In this document: piece by piece, positions 53,423-62,453 of the stretch
How positions within the stretch are numbered: the first letter of the stretch is position 1
Layout: each line of letters starts with the position of its first letter
NCBI GenBank assembly: GCA_900548545.1
Contig: URKX01000003.1
Span: 18,779 to 82,778 of the forward strand
Direction of reading: 5' to 3'
DNA length: 64,000 bases
DNA from: an uncultured Oscillospiraceae bacterium
GTDB taxonomy: Bacteria; Bacillota; Clostridia; Oscillospirales; Acutalibacteraceae
Translations under genes and position numbers: made by a program
Notes under the pieces: generated by a model
The model's database searches: none
What the model was told of the DNA's origin: nothing
Seen by the model: the letters and a program-made list of their open reading frames with translations, nothing else

Positions 53423-53433
53423 GGAGGGAGAAA

Positions 53434-53901
53434 ATGGAAGCGGAAAAATTAAGCAAAATACTGGAACTCCACAAAAAATGGATTAACAATGAACCCGGGG
53501 GCGAACAAGCCAACCTGAGGGGAGCCGACCTGAGGATAGCCGACCTGAGGGGAGCCGACCTGAGGATAGCCAACCTGAGGGAAGCCGACCTGTGGAGAGC
53601 CGACCTGAGGGGAGCCGACCTGAGGGGAGCCGACCTGAGGGGAGCCGACCTGGAGGGAGCCGACCTGGAGGGAGCCGACCTGAAGGGAGCCAACCTGGAT
53701 TATAGCTGCTGGCCCTTGTGGTGCGGGAGTTTGGGCGTGAGAGTGTGCAAACGTATCGCGGCGCAGCTGGCCTACCACTTTTGCAGGCTGGTTTGCGATG
53801 ATCCGGAGGTGATCGCGGCGCAGAACGCGCTCATCCCCCTGGCAAACCAGTTCCACCGGGTGGACGATTGCGGGAAGATAGAACTAAAAGAGATCCCATA
53901 A
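53434..53901 (+). CDS. pentapeptide-repeat protein
   Basis: 155 residues. Residues about 25-88 are around 13 tandem A-(D/N)-L-x-x units, which fold as a right-handed beta helix; the C-terminal part is globular with several Cys. At DNA level the repeats are nearly identical 15-bp units. Some such proteins mimic DNA and bind gyrase; here the role is unknown. AGGAGGGAG precedes ATG 53434. Confidence 0.85.
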   Translation: MEAEKLSKILELHKKWINNEPGGEQANLRGADLRIADLRGADLRIANLREADLWRADLRGADLRGADLRGADLEGADLEGADLKGANLDYSCWPLWCGSLGVRVCKRIAAQLAYHFCRLVCDDPEVIAAQNALIPLANQFHRVDDCGKIELKEIP

Positions 53902-53907
53902 GAAAAA

Positions 53908-53936
53908 CCGCCTCCCTGTGGGGACAGGAAAGGCGG
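53908..53936. other. hairpin after pentapeptide gene
   Basis: CCGCCT and CCTGT pair with ACAGG and AGGCGG. On the minus strand TTTTT follows; on the plus strand no T run follows. Confidence 0.4.
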
Positions 53937-53985
53937 CAAAGGAATAAAACCAATTTTATTGTAACAGGAACGGAGGAAAAGTCAA

Positions 53986-54171
53986 GTGAAATATACGGTG
54001 GAAGGGACAGGCGCAATTGAACTCTTAGACGGGGTGATGTTTATCGACGGGCAGCCGCTGTCATCCATTTTGGAGAAGTTCGGCATTGGAAACCGGAAAC
54101 TGTGCGGCAGCATCCGGTTGGAGATCACCGGGAAAGAGCCGGGGGTCACCGTGAAGGAGGAACAAGAATGA
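53986..54171 (+). CDS. small phage protein
   Basis: 61 residues, mostly beta in look. CGGAGGA precedes GTG 53986; the stop overlaps the next start (ATGA). Function unknown. Confidence 0.7.
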   Translation: MKYTVEGTGAIELLDGVMFIDGQPLSSILEKFGIGNRKLCGSIRLEITGKEPGVTVKEEQE

Positions 54172-54680
54172 ACATGACTTTGCGGGATTTGACCACAGAG
54201 TATCAAGCGCTGATGGATATGCTGGGCCAGGAGGAACCAGACCTGCAAGCGGTGGCCGACACCTTGGAGGGCCTGTCCGGGGAGATCGAGGAAAAATATG
54301 ACAATATCGCTACTGTGGTCAAGGAGTACACCTACCTCTCCGAGGCGTTGAAGAACGAGGCGGACAACCTGGTCCAGCGGGCCAAGGCGGCCAGGAGCCG
54401 CGCGGAGTGGCTGGTACAGTACCTTCAAACCAATATGGAGGCCCTGGGGAAAACCAAGATCGAGACGCCCCGGAACAGGCTGGCCATCAAAAAGACCCCG
54501 GCGGCGGTGAAATTCGCCGACGAAAACGCCTTTTTGGCCTGGGCCACATTAGACCATGAGGAATACATCCGCCAGAAGGCCCCGGAGATCGACAAGGCCG
54601 CGGTGAAGAACGCCCTGAAAGAGGGGAAAGAGCTTCCCGGCGTGACCCTGGAACAGGGGCAGAAGCTCTACATCAAGTGA
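54168..54680 (+). CDS. Gp157-family phage protein
   Basis: 170 residues. Helical N-terminal half (LTTEYQALMDML..IEEKYDNIATVVKEY) and a short beta domain (IETPRNRLAIKKTPAAVKF), as in siphovirus Gp157 proteins, which are linked to phage resistance in streptococci and found beside recombination genes. Confidence 0.88.
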   Translation: MNMTLRDLTTEYQALMDMLGQEEPDLQAVADTLEGLSGEIEEKYDNIATVVKEYTYLSEALKNEADNLVQRAKAARSRAEWLVQYLQTNMEALGKTKIETPRNRLAIKKTPAAVKFADENAFLAWATLDHEEYIRQKAPEIDKAAVKNALKEGKELPGVTLEQGQKLYIK

Positions 54681-54688
54681 GGTGCGGG

Positions 54689-55294
54689 ATGAACAACCTT
54701 GAATTGTACGATTCCTTCCGGGAGGTGCCCCAGGAAGCGAAAAAGCCCATCGCCGCCGGGCGCCTGAAAGGCATGACGGATATCAACCCCATGTGGCGCA
54801 TCAAGGTGCTGACGGAGCGCTTCGGCCCCTGCGGGATCGGATGGAAGTACGCCATCCTCTCCCAGTGGCTGGAGCCAGGCGCGGACGGCGTGGTATCCGC
54901 ATTCTGTAACATTACGCTGCAATACAGATGGGAGGGGGAGTGGAGCGAGCCCATCCCCGGCACAGGCGGCAGCGCCTATGTGGCCAAGGAAAAGGGCGGG
55001 CTTTACACCTCTGACGAGTGCTACAAGCAGGCGCTGACCGACGCAATTTCCGTGGCGGCAAAGGCCCTGGGCATAGGGGCGGACGTGTACTGGGAGAAGG
55101 ACAGAACAAAGTACGGCATTCCTCCCGAACCTACCAGGCCCGAGGACGTTACTGCCGTGTGCGAAAAGTGCGGGAAGGTACAGAAAGGCATGAAGGATGG
55201 AAGCGGCGTTTTCCACACAGGCAAAGAGCTTGTGGAGGCCTGGGGCGGCAAGTGCCTGTCTTGTCACAGAGAGGGGAAACATGACGCAGTTTGA
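54689..55294 (+). CDS. putative single-strand annealing protein (Rad52-like)
   Basis: 201 residues. Beta-rich core then an alpha segment ECYKQALTDAISVAAKALG like the Rad52-superfamily helix, and a C-terminal Cys-pair zinc-ribbon (CEKCGK .. CLSC). Position between Gp157 and a NinB-like gene, ahead of SSB, is where phages place their recombinase. The family assignment is inference from pattern and position. GAGGTG precedes ATG 54689. Confidence 0.6.
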   Translation: MNNLELYDSFREVPQEAKKPIAAGRLKGMTDINPMWRIKVLTERFGPCGIGWKYAILSQWLEPGADGVVSAFCNITLQYRWEGEWSEPIPGTGGSAYVAKEKGGLYTSDECYKQALTDAISVAAKALGIGADVYWEKDRTKYGIPPEPTRPEDVTAVCEKCGKVQKGMKDGSGVFHTGKELVEAWGGKCLSCHREGKHDAV

Positions 55295-55808
55295 CTTTGA
55301 CAGCGCCCGTGTCACCCCAGACGGGGAGCTGTGCCTCAAAGTGAAGAACCTTCCAGCGGCGAGGCAGTTTGTGCTTTCCATGAAGCAGCGCACCTACACG
55401 TGCGAGGTGAAGGAGCGGCACAAGAAGCGCAGTTTAGATGCCAACGCCTATTTCTGGGTGCTGGCGGACAAGCTGGCCGAGGCTACCCGGATCCCGAAAG
55501 AGGAAATTTACCGGGAGGCTATCCGGAATATAGGCGGGAACACGGTGACGGGCTGTTTCCAATCCCAGGCAGCGGAAAAGCTGGTGGAGGGATGGAAGCA
55601 CAACGGGCTGGGGTGGATTGCTGAAAGTTTTCCCAGCAAGATACCGGGATGCACCAATGTCACCCTGTACTATGGTTCCAGCACCTACGACACCAGGCAG
55701 ATGTCCCGGTTGATCGACAACATCGTGCAGGACTGCCAGGCGGTGGGCATTGAAACCCTCACCCCGGACAAGCTGGCCCTGCTGGTGGACGATTGGGGGC
55801 AACGATGA
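55281..55808 (+). CDS. NinB-like recombination protein
   Basis: 175 residues. Basic, with KERHKKRSLDANAYFWVLADKLAEA, the hallmark of NinB/Orf-like proteins that bind SSB-coated single strands and aid annealing recombination. ATG 55281 lies inside the end of the previous gene. Confidence 0.75.
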   Translation: MTQFDFDSARVTPDGELCLKVKNLPAARQFVLSMKQRTYTCEVKERHKKRSLDANAYFWVLADKLAEATRIPKEEIYREAIRNIGGNTVTGCFQSQAAEKLVEGWKHNGLGWIAESFPSKIPGCTNVTLYYGSSTYDTRQMSRLIDNIVQDCQAVGIETLTPDKLALLVDDWGQR

Positions 55809-56068
55809 CAGGCAATTGTTTTTTGTGCGGGAGGTATGGCCCCGTGGAGAAGCATCACATTTTCGGCGCCGCCAACCGCAAGAAATCTGAAAAGTACGGA
55901 TTGGTGGTAGAACTGTGCCACTGGTGCCACAACGAGCCGCCGCACGGCGCTCACTTTGATAAGGACACCTCCCTGTACCTGCACCAATGGGGCCAGCGCA
56001 AGGCCATGGTGGAGCAGGGGTGGAGCACCTACGACTTTATACGGGAGTTCGGGAAAAATTACTTATAG
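55805..56068 (+). CDS. HNH-like small nuclease or zinc protein
   Basis: 87 residues. CFLCG..EKHHIFG..NR.KS and CHWCHN..HGAHF: two Cys pairs and the HH motif of phage HNH proteins. ATG 55805 overlaps the previous stop. Likely nuclease in recombination or packaging; active residues look present but short. Confidence 0.68.
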   Translation: MTGNCFLCGRYGPVEKHHIFGAANRKKSEKYGLVVELCHWCHNEPPHGAHFDKDTSLYLHQWGQRKAMVEQGWSTYDFIREFGKNYL

Positions 56069-56079
56069 GAGGAAAACCA

Positions 56080-56526
56080 ATGCTTAACGTAATAGCGCTC
56101 CAGGGCAGGCTTGCCGCCGACCCGGAGCTGAGGGCCACCCAGAACGGCACCCCCGTTTGCAGCTTCACCCTGGCGGTGCAGCGGAACATGAAAAGCAGTG
56201 ATGGAGGATACAACACAGATTGGGTAGACTGCGTGGCCTGGAAGGGCACAGCGGAATTCATCTGCAAATACTTCCAGAAGGGGCAGCTGGTGGCGGTGAA
56301 CGGCATACTCCAAACCCGCACCTACGAAAAGGACGGCGTGAAGCGCAAGGCCACGGAGGTGGTGGTGCAGAACGCCAACTTCTGCGAATCCAAAGGGGAT
56401 ACCACTTCTTCTGTGCATAAGAGAAGCACTCAGGAGCCGCCCTCTTTTGGGGGCCTTCCCGCTGCGGGGCCGCTCTCCCGGGATGAGATGGAAGAGATCC
56501 TGGGGGAGGATGACCTGCCCTTTTAA
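56080..56526 (+). CDS. ssb: single-stranded DNA-binding protein
   Basis: 148 residues. OB fold (LNVIALQGRLAADPELRATQ; WVDCVAWKGTAEFICKYF), a disordered linker and the acidic tip DDLPF that docks partner proteins. AGGAGG precedes ATG 56080. Confidence 0.95.
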   Translation: MLNVIALQGRLAADPELRATQNGTPVCSFTLAVQRNMKSSDGGYNTDWVDCVAWKGTAEFICKYFQKGQLVAVNGILQTRTYEKDGVKRKATEVVVQNANFCESKGDTTSSVHKRSTQEPPSFGGLPAAGPLSRDEMEEILGEDDLPF

Positions 56527-56586
56527 AGGGCCCTGCCATGAGACCGGGCAGCGCACAAAAGGGAGGATGAAGTGGGAGGTGCGAAC

Positions 56587-57294
56587 GTGGAGGAAAAAAG
56601 TTTCAGTGTATTTAAGGACTACCTAGAATACATGGAGGGGATTTCCGATGAGGATTTGGGCAAGGCCATGCGGGCAGTGTGGCTCTATGCAAACGGGCAG
56701 GAGATCCCACAGCTTTCCGGTATGGCCTGGATGCTTTTCACCACCATCCGACGGGATCTGGACAGGAGACAGGCCCAAAAAGAAAACGGCGCAAAAGGCG
56801 GCAGGCCGAAAACCAGAGAGAACGAAAGTGGGGTTAGCGAATCAGAAACCGGGGTTTTGAAACCAGAAACCGGGGTTTTGAAATTGGAAACCCAGGTTGA
56901 CCCACATAATACAAAGACAGTAACAAAGACAGTGACAAAGACAAAAGACAGGGATACCACCCCTAAATCCCCTCAAGGGGACTTGTTCGAGCAGTTTTGG
57001 GCGGCGTACCCCAAGAAGCGCAGCAAAGGAGCAGCTAGAAAGGCCTGGGACAAGCTCCATGCCGATTCCACGATGCTGGCCACGATCTTGCAAGCGATCC
57101 AGCGGGCGAAGCAGTCTGAGGGCTGGCAGAAAGACGGGGGGCAGTATATCCCCTATCCGGCCACATGGCTCAACGCCGAGGGCTGGGAGGACGAAGAACC
57201 AGGGCCGGACCCGCCCCCTGACCGCCCGCCTGTGGTGATGAACTGGGCGGTGCCTGACCCCGGTTCTGACAACTGGGAGGATAGGGTGCCATGA
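56587..57294 (+). CDS. phage replication organiser (DUF6291-like N-terminus)
   Basis: 235 residues. N-terminal domain (FKDYLEYMEGISDEDLGKAMRAVWLYANG) typical of phage replication modules; a linker containing a repeated ETGVLK segment; a C-terminal part FEQFWAAYPKKRSKGAARKAWDKL..YPATWLNAEGW typical of helicase-loader-associated proteins. GTG 56587 has GGAGGT 6 nt upstream. It overlaps the DnaB gene, its likely partner. Confidence 0.82.
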   Translation: MEEKSFSVFKDYLEYMEGISDEDLGKAMRAVWLYANGQEIPQLSGMAWMLFTTIRRDLDRRQAQKENGAKGGRPKTRENESGVSESETGVLKPETGVLKLETQVDPHNTKTVTKTVTKTKDRDTTPKSPQGDLFEQFWAAYPKKRSKGAARKAWDKLHADSTMLATILQAIQRAKQSEGWQKDGGQYIPYPATWLNAEGWEDEEPGPDPPPDRPPVVMNWAVPDPGSDNWEDRVP

Positions 57295-58547
57295 GCTGGG
57301 AGGCGGAAATGTCCGTGCTTGGGGGCATGATTCTTGACCGTGAGTGCGCCAACCTGGCGGCGGACGCCCTGGCGCCGGAGATGTTCCAGGACGATGACCT
57401 GGGAAAGATTTTCGGGAAAGCCTTGGATTTGTACTGGGCGGGCAAGCCCATCGACGGGGTGCTGCTCACCCAGGAGCTGCCGGAGCTATCCGGGTTAATT
57501 ATCCGCGCAGCGGAGTTTGTCCCCAAGCTGGATCACTTTTCGGAGTACGTGAAGATCGTCCAGGATGAGTGGCAGTGGGGGAACATTGAGCGGAAATTCC
57601 AGGACTTGGAGCTGTCCACCGCCTCCCTGGAGGAAAAGGTGGGCCAGCTGCGGGAACTGGTGGACGGGCAGGAACGCATCCTGGGGGCCCGGCAGGAAAA
57701 GGGCTTGGCTTCCTTCTCCGAGGCAAGCGGGGAGTTTTTGGCGTGGCTGGAAAGTTCGGCTCAAAAAGACACCTTCCCCACAGGGTACTCCACCTTGGAC
57801 AGCGCAATGGGCGGCTTTATGCGGGGCACGGTGGCGGTGATCGCCGGGCGGCCCGGGGGAGGCAAGACGGACTTTGCCATCAACCTGGCCATGCGTATGG
57901 GCCGCCGGGGGGCCACGGTGCTGTATTTCTCCATGGAGATGACCAACGTGCAGCTGATGCAGCGGGTGGCGTCCTTCCTGCTGGGGGTGGATTCCACAAG
58001 GGTCAGGGACAGGGAACTCTCCCCACAGGAGCGGGACACGGTGAAAAACCTGCTGGACACCTTCTCGAAGGCGGGGAAGCTCCACTTCGTGCAGGAGCCC
58101 CGGGTGAGCGTGAAGCGCATCCGGCACTACATTGAGCTGGTGCACCCCGACGTGGTGGTGATCGACCACCTGGGGCTGATGGACCGGCCCCGCATCGAGA
58201 ACCAGTACAAGGCCCTGGGGATGGTGTCCAACTCCCTCAAGCAGTTGGCGCTGGACAAGAACCTCTGCGTGATGGAGCTGGTGCAGATGAACCGGCAGAT
58301 TGAAGGCCGGGCCACGAAAAAGCCCAGCCTGACCGACCTGCGGGAGTCCGGGGACATCGAGCAGGACGCCGACTATGTGGGGTTCCTGCTGCCCCAGGAC
58401 CTGAAGGACATGGACCTGGCAGGGGACATGGCGGCGGAATGCAAGCTGTACCTGGAAAAGAACCGCCACGGCAGGCCAGGGGTGTTCGAGTTCGCCTGGC
58501 AGCCCCAGTACCACCGGTTCCAGGAGATGGAGAGACGGTACGGATGA
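57291..58547 (+). CDS. DnaB-type replicative helicase
   Basis: 418 residues. N-terminal primase-interacting domain (EMSVLGGMILD), RecA-like domain with Walker A GRPGGGKTD, Walker B VVVIDHLGLM and C-terminal ESGDIEQDADYV as in DnaB. Unwinds phage DNA. ATG overlaps the preceding stop. Confidence 0.94.
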   Translation: MSWEAEMSVLGGMILDRECANLAADALAPEMFQDDDLGKIFGKALDLYWAGKPIDGVLLTQELPELSGLIIRAAEFVPKLDHFSEYVKIVQDEWQWGNIERKFQDLELSTASLEEKVGQLRELVDGQERILGARQEKGLASFSEASGEFLAWLESSAQKDTFPTGYSTLDSAMGGFMRGTVAVIAGRPGGGKTDFAINLAMRMGRRGATVLYFSMEMTNVQLMQRVASFLLGVDSTRVRDRELSPQERDTVKNLLDTFSKAGKLHFVQEPRVSVKRIRHYIELVHPDVVVIDHLGLMDRPRIENQYKALGMVSNSLKQLALDKNLCVMELVQMNRQIEGRATKKPSLTDLRESGDIEQDADYVGFLLPQDLKDMDLAGDMAAECKLYLEKNRHGRPGVFEFAWQPQYHRFQEMERRYG

Positions 58548-58759
58548 TTTTCCTGGACGTGCCCAACAAGTACGGGTATCAACTGGATTTGAAAGACCCG
58601 CTGGTGCAGAAGCTGTACTGGCGATATAAAGACAAGCACCACATCCCCCACTGGTGCCCGCTGTCCGACGGGGAACGGCTGGACTTTGAGGCGCAGGTGA
58701 TCGGGTGGTGGGAAAGGAGGCAGCATGGGAGATCTGGAAGTATACAGGCTGGAAAATAA
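58544..58759 (+). CDS. small phage protein
   Basis: 71 residues with HHIPHWCPLSDGERLDFE; this short pattern is common after phage helicase genes. ATG overlaps the helicase stop. Function unknown. Confidence 0.72.
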   Translation: MIFLDVPNKYGYQLDLKDPLVQKLYWRYKDKHHIPHWCPLSDGERLDFEAQVIGWWERRQHGRSGSIQAGK

Positions 58760-58937
58760 ATTCCCCGTCCGGGGTATCCAGAGTGAGGCCGATGGGCTGA
58801 AATATCTGGTGGACGATGACCGTCAGGGGGTGATCATCTCCGGCATGAGGGGCAAGACCGGGCTGGACATCCGCCAGGCCAAAGCCCTGTGCAAAGAGCT
58901 GCCGGGGATTTTGGAGGAAATGGGGTATTGTGTGTGA
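58725..58937 (+). CDS. small phage protein
   Basis: 70 residues, alpha-beta. GGAAAGGAGG precedes ATG 58725, and it overlaps the preceding gene by 35 bp. Function unknown. Confidence 0.68.
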   Translation: MGDLEVYRLENKFPVRGIQSEADGLKYLVDDDRQGVIISGMRGKTGLDIRQAKALCKELPGILEEMGYCV

Positions 58938-59287
58938 ATAGCAGGGAAAAGGGCAAACGGGGGGAACTGGAACTGGCCCGGGCCTTGCGGGCCCTGGGGT
59001 ATGACTGCCGCAGGGGGCAGCAATACAGCGGGAAAAACGGCGACGCCGACGTGGTGGGCCTGCCTGGGATCCACATCGAGTGCAAGCGTGTGGAGCGGCT
59101 GAACCTTGCTGAGGCTATGCGCCAGGCAAGGCGGGACGCCAGGGAAGGGGAAACCCCGGTTGTGATGCATCGGAAAGACCGGTGCGGCTGGCTGGTGACC
59201 TTGGAACTAGAGGATTTTATAGCGAGATTTTATAGGGAATGGGAGTGTGGGCATGAGGGCGCTGAGCAGAGACGTATCAGTACATGA
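58934..59287 (+). CDS. VRR-NUC-like nuclease (putative Holliday junction resolvase)
   Basis: 117 residues. PD-(D/E)xK layout: GELELARALRALGYDCRRG, GDADVVGLPGIHIECKR (Asp, Glu-x-Lys). Phages use such small nucleases to resolve branched DNA. GTG 58934 overlaps the previous stop. Confidence 0.83.
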   Translation: MNSREKGKRGELELARALRALGYDCRRGQQYSGKNGDADVVGLPGIHIECKRVERLNLAEAMRQARRDAREGETPVVMHRKDRCGWLVTLELEDFIARFYREWECGHEGAEQRRIST

Positions 59288-59717
59288 GATGTGGCAGCTT
59301 CGGAAAGACGGGTGGAGTAACTACGAAATATCTCAAAAAACAGGATGTGCAGAGGCCACGGTGAGGAAATATCTTGGATGCCAGCCAAAAGAGTGCAGAG
59401 GGAGCCGGATCGGCCAGGTTGTGCCCCAAAAGAAGGAGGCAGCGGTGGCAAAAGAGGAAATTAAAATCCTGTTTCCGATCACAGGAATAGAGCTCAAAGG
59501 GAAGGCGTGCGGGATAAAGTTGGACTTGGTAAAGATTAAGTGTGCCATAGTCAACAAATGTGGTGAGATACAGTTAGACGGAAGGTATTTATCCGACTTG
59601 ATCTCAGACTTGGAAATGGCCAAAAAGGCGTTGGAGCAGTACGGAGGTGAAAATAGAAGTGGAGTATCAAGAGTTCCTGAAAAGCAAGAGGATCCTGGTG
59701 GAGCCAGCGGGGTTTAA
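59253..59717 (+). CDS. HTH protein of unknown function
   Basis: 154 residues. N-terminal helix-turn-helix (MWQLRKDGWSNYEISQKTG) and a C-terminal alpha-beta part. Start ATG 59253. It overlaps the nuclease gene at one end and the helicase gene at the other. Base composition falls here. Confidence 0.7.
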   Translation: MRALSRDVSVHEMWQLRKDGWSNYEISQKTGCAEATVRKYLGCQPKECRGSRIGQVVPQKKEAAVAKEEIKILFPITGIELKGKACGIKLDLVKIKCAIVNKCGEIQLDGRYLSDLISDLEMAKKALEQYGGENRSGVSRVPEKQEDPGGASGV

Positions 59718-61056
59718 AGCAGACACAAGAGGGCTTAACAGGAAAGCGTTCCAGTGGCAGAAAGATGTGGTTGTTTGGGCGCTGAAGAAAGGCAGAAGCG
59801 CGTTGTTTGAAGATTGCGGCCTTGGAAAGACCCTCCAGCAGCTCATGTGGGCGGGGGAAGTTGTAAAACACACCGGGAAGCCGGTCATGATTTTCGCCCC
59901 GCTGGCGGTGGTGAGGCAGACAGAGTCAGAGGCCAACAAGTTTGGGGAGGTGGCTGTACCGGTTAGAAGTATGGCGGAAATCCACGGGCCGAAGGTATAT
60001 GTAACCAACTATGACATTGCGGATCACTTTGACCTGTCGGGGTTTGGCGGAGTGGTGCTGGATGAAAGCAGCATCCTCAAGGACTTCACCAGCAAGACGA
60101 AAAACACGCTGATGGAACTGTGCAGGGACGTGGAATACAAGCTGTGCTGCACGGCTACGCCTAGCCCCAATGACTATACAGAGCTAGGCAATCACGCGGA
60201 ATTTCTGGGGGTGATGAGCCGGACGGAAATGCTGGCGACATTTTTCGTGCATGACGGTGGCAACACCTCTAAGTGGAGGCTAAAAGGACACGCCAAGGAA
60301 GCGTTCTTCGCCTGGCTGGCAAGTTGGGCCTGCTGTATGACCACACCGGAGGATTTAGGATATCCCAGTGGGGAATACATGCTGCCGCCGTTAAGAATCG
60401 TAGAGCATGAGGTAAAAGCGGATAAGCTCCTTGACGGTGACGGGCAGTCGATGCTTTTTTCTCCCCTGTCCCAGACGTTGAGCGCACGGAGAGAAGCAAG
60501 GAGAGACAGCCTGGAAAAACGGGTTGAAACGGCGTCAGAAATTGCCAACAGCTCCCAGGAACAGTTCCTAGTGTGGTGTGATCTAAACGCCGAAAGCGAG
60601 ATGCTGGCTGAGGAGATTCACGGAAGCGTGGAGGTAAAAGGGACTGACCACCCAGACTGCAAAGCGGCAGCTATGCGGGAATTTGGAGAAGGAAAAGCCC
60701 GGTGCCTGGTCAGCAAACCCAGCATTGCTGGATGGGGGATGAACTGGCAGCAGTGCCACAGAATGATTTTTGTGGGGCTTTCGGATAGTTTCGAGGCGTA
60801 TTACCAAGCTGTGAGGAGATGTTGGAGATTTGGGCAAAAATCTCCCGTTACGGTCGACATCGTGATAAGCGATGCGGATGGGGCGGTAAAAGCCAACATA
60901 GAGAGAAAGCAGGGAGAGGCCCGGGAGCTTACAAAAGAGCTAGTGAAGTACACAAAAGATATTTTAAGGGACGACATCCAATCCACCGGCAGGATGCGGG
61001 AAAGCTACATTGCCACGGACGAAATGAAAGTCCCGGAATGGTTGGTGGCGGCATGA
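59659..61056 (+). CDS. SNF2-like DEAD/DEAH helicase
   Basis: 465 residues. Walker A DCGLGKT, motif II LDESS (DESS instead of DEAH), motif III TATP, motif V/VI GWGMNWQQ and QAVRRCWRFGQ. Translocates on DNA; in phages often paired with methylase. GTG 59659 is preferred (GGAGGT 10 nt upstream); GTG 59647 touches the RBS. Confidence 0.88.
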   Translation: MEYQEFLKSKRILVEPAGFKADTRGLNRKAFQWQKDVVVWALKKGRSALFEDCGLGKTLQQLMWAGEVVKHTGKPVMIFAPLAVVRQTESEANKFGEVAVPVRSMAEIHGPKVYVTNYDIADHFDLSGFGGVVLDESSILKDFTSKTKNTLMELCRDVEYKLCCTATPSPNDYTELGNHAEFLGVMSRTEMLATFFVHDGGNTSKWRLKGHAKEAFFAWLASWACCMTTPEDLGYPSGEYMLPPLRIVEHEVKADKLLDGDGQSMLFSPLSQTLSARREARRDSLEKRVETASEIANSSQEQFLVWCDLNAESEMLAEEIHGSVEVKGTDHPDCKAAAMREFGEGKARCLVSKPSIAGWGMNWQQCHRMIFVGLSDSFEAYYQAVRRCWRFGQKSPVTVDIVISDADGAVKANIERKQGEARELTKELVKYTKDILRDDIQSTGRMRESYIATDEMKVPEWLVAA

Positions 61057-61925
61057 ACGTACAGGATCAGTATATTGACGGAAGGATGGCTCTGTATCAC
61101 GGAGACAGCTGCGAAGTCCTAAGAGGAATACCAAGCGATAGCGTTCACTTTGAGATATACAGCCCTCCTTTTGCAAGCCTCTATACGTACTCCAACAGTG
61201 AGAGAGACTTAGGGAACACGAGAGACGACAGGGAATTTTTTCAACAGTTTGAGTATATCGTCAAAGAACTTTACAGGGTGCTGATGCCGGGGCGGCTGAT
61301 GAGCGTACACTGCATGAATCTTCCCACCAGCAAGGAACGGGATGGGTTTATCGGTATTAAGGATTTCCGGGGAGAACTTATACGGCTTTTTGAGAGCGTG
61401 GGCTTTATCTACCATTCGGAAGTGTGTATCTGGAAAGACCCTGTGATCGCCATGCAGCGCACAAAAGCCCTGGGATTACTGCATAAGCAGATCAAAAAAG
61501 ACAGCTCCATGTGCCGCCAGGGGATTCCCGATTACCTGGTGACAATGAGGAAGGCTGGAAACAATCCAGAACCTGTGACGCACACAAACGAGAGCTTTCC
61601 TGTGAGTATCTGGCAAAGATATGCTTCCCCTATATGGACCGACATCAATCCCAACGACACGCTGCAGAAAGAAAGCGCACGGGAGCAGGAGGACGAAAAG
61701 CACATTTGCCCGCTGCAACTTACCGTGATACGGAGAGCGATAAACCTGTGGACGAATCCGGGGGACGTGGTATTATCCCCTTTTGGGGGGATCGGAAGTG
61801 AACCTTATGTGGCTTTAGAATCTGGCAGAAAGGCGGTGGCAATTGAGCTGAAAGGGAGTTACTACAGGCAGATGGTAGCGAACTGCAAAGGCGTTGTGGC
61901 AAACGAGCAGGTGAGTTTGTGGTAA
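61053..61925 (+). CDS. DNA methyltransferase, beta class (SPPF)
   Basis: 290 residues. Motif IV SPPF comes before motif I (LSPFGGIGSEP), the beta order used by N4-cytosine and some N6-adenine methylases. No restriction gene follows. Overlaps the helicase stop by 4 bp, so the two form a unit, probably protecting phage DNA. Confidence 0.88.
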   Translation: MNVQDQYIDGRMALYHGDSCEVLRGIPSDSVHFEIYSPPFASLYTYSNSERDLGNTRDDREFFQQFEYIVKELYRVLMPGRLMSVHCMNLPTSKERDGFIGIKDFRGELIRLFESVGFIYHSEVCIWKDPVIAMQRTKALGLLHKQIKKDSSMCRQGIPDYLVTMRKAGNNPEPVTHTNESFPVSIWQRYASPIWTDINPNDTLQKESAREQEDEKHICPLQLTVIRRAINLWTNPGDVVLSPFGGIGSEPYVALESGRKAVAIELKGSYYRQMVANCKGVVANEQVSLW

Positions 61926-61995
61926 AAGACGCCTAGCCTCCACGACCTGGAGGCAAACACGGAATACACGGTGAAACTGGAAGAGGTGAAGGGCT

Positions 61996-62226
61996 ATGAG
62001 CAGATACAAAACCGACCCGCTGGTGATGGGGCGGGTGCGGCAGATCCTCTATGACACGGGGCTGACCAACAAGGAGCTGGGCGACGCCCTGGGGCTGAAC
62101 GCGAACACCATTGGGAGCTGGCTTTCAGGCCGGTGCGAGATCTCCGTGGAGGGGATCCGCAGGCTGTGCCAGTACACCGGGAAAAGCGCGGATTGGGCGC
62201 TGGGGCTGGAAAAGGGGGAGACGTGA
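61996..62226 (+). CDS. XRE-like HTH protein
   Basis: 76 residues; HTH LTNKELGDALGLNANTIGSWLSG. AGAGGTGAAG precedes ATG 61996. The stop overlaps the next start. Confidence 0.78.
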   Translation: MSRYKTDPLVMGRVRQILYDTGLTNKELGDALGLNANTIGSWLSGRCEISVEGIRRLCQYTGKSADWALGLEKGET

Positions 62227-62453
62227 TGGAAGGCTGGGACGCGGTCGCCGCAAGGATGGCGGCCAGAAGAAAGCAGCTGAGATTAAGCTATCAGACGTTG
62301 GCGGAGAGGACGGGCCTGACAAAGTCCACCTTGTGCCGGTACGAGAAAGGAAATATCAAAAACGCCCCTATCGCCAGGCTGGAAGACTTGTGCAGAGGCT
62401 TGGAGATGTCCGTGGAAGAGCTGCTGGGGCTGAGCGAGGGGAAGGGGATGTGA
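62226..62453 (+). CDS. XRE-family HTH protein
   Basis: 75 residues; HTH LSYQTLAERTGLTKSTLCRYEKG. Second of a tandem HTH pair, coupled by overlapping stop and start. Possibly late or cargo gene regulator. Confidence 0.82.
   Translation: MEGWDAVAARMAARRKQLRLSYQTLAERTGLTKSTLCRYEKGNIKNAPIARLEDLCRGLEMSVEELLGLSEGKGM

Noticed and set aside
53510..53700. CRISPR-like short repeats
   Set aside because: 15-bp units are contiguous without spacers and encode pentapeptide repeats in frame.
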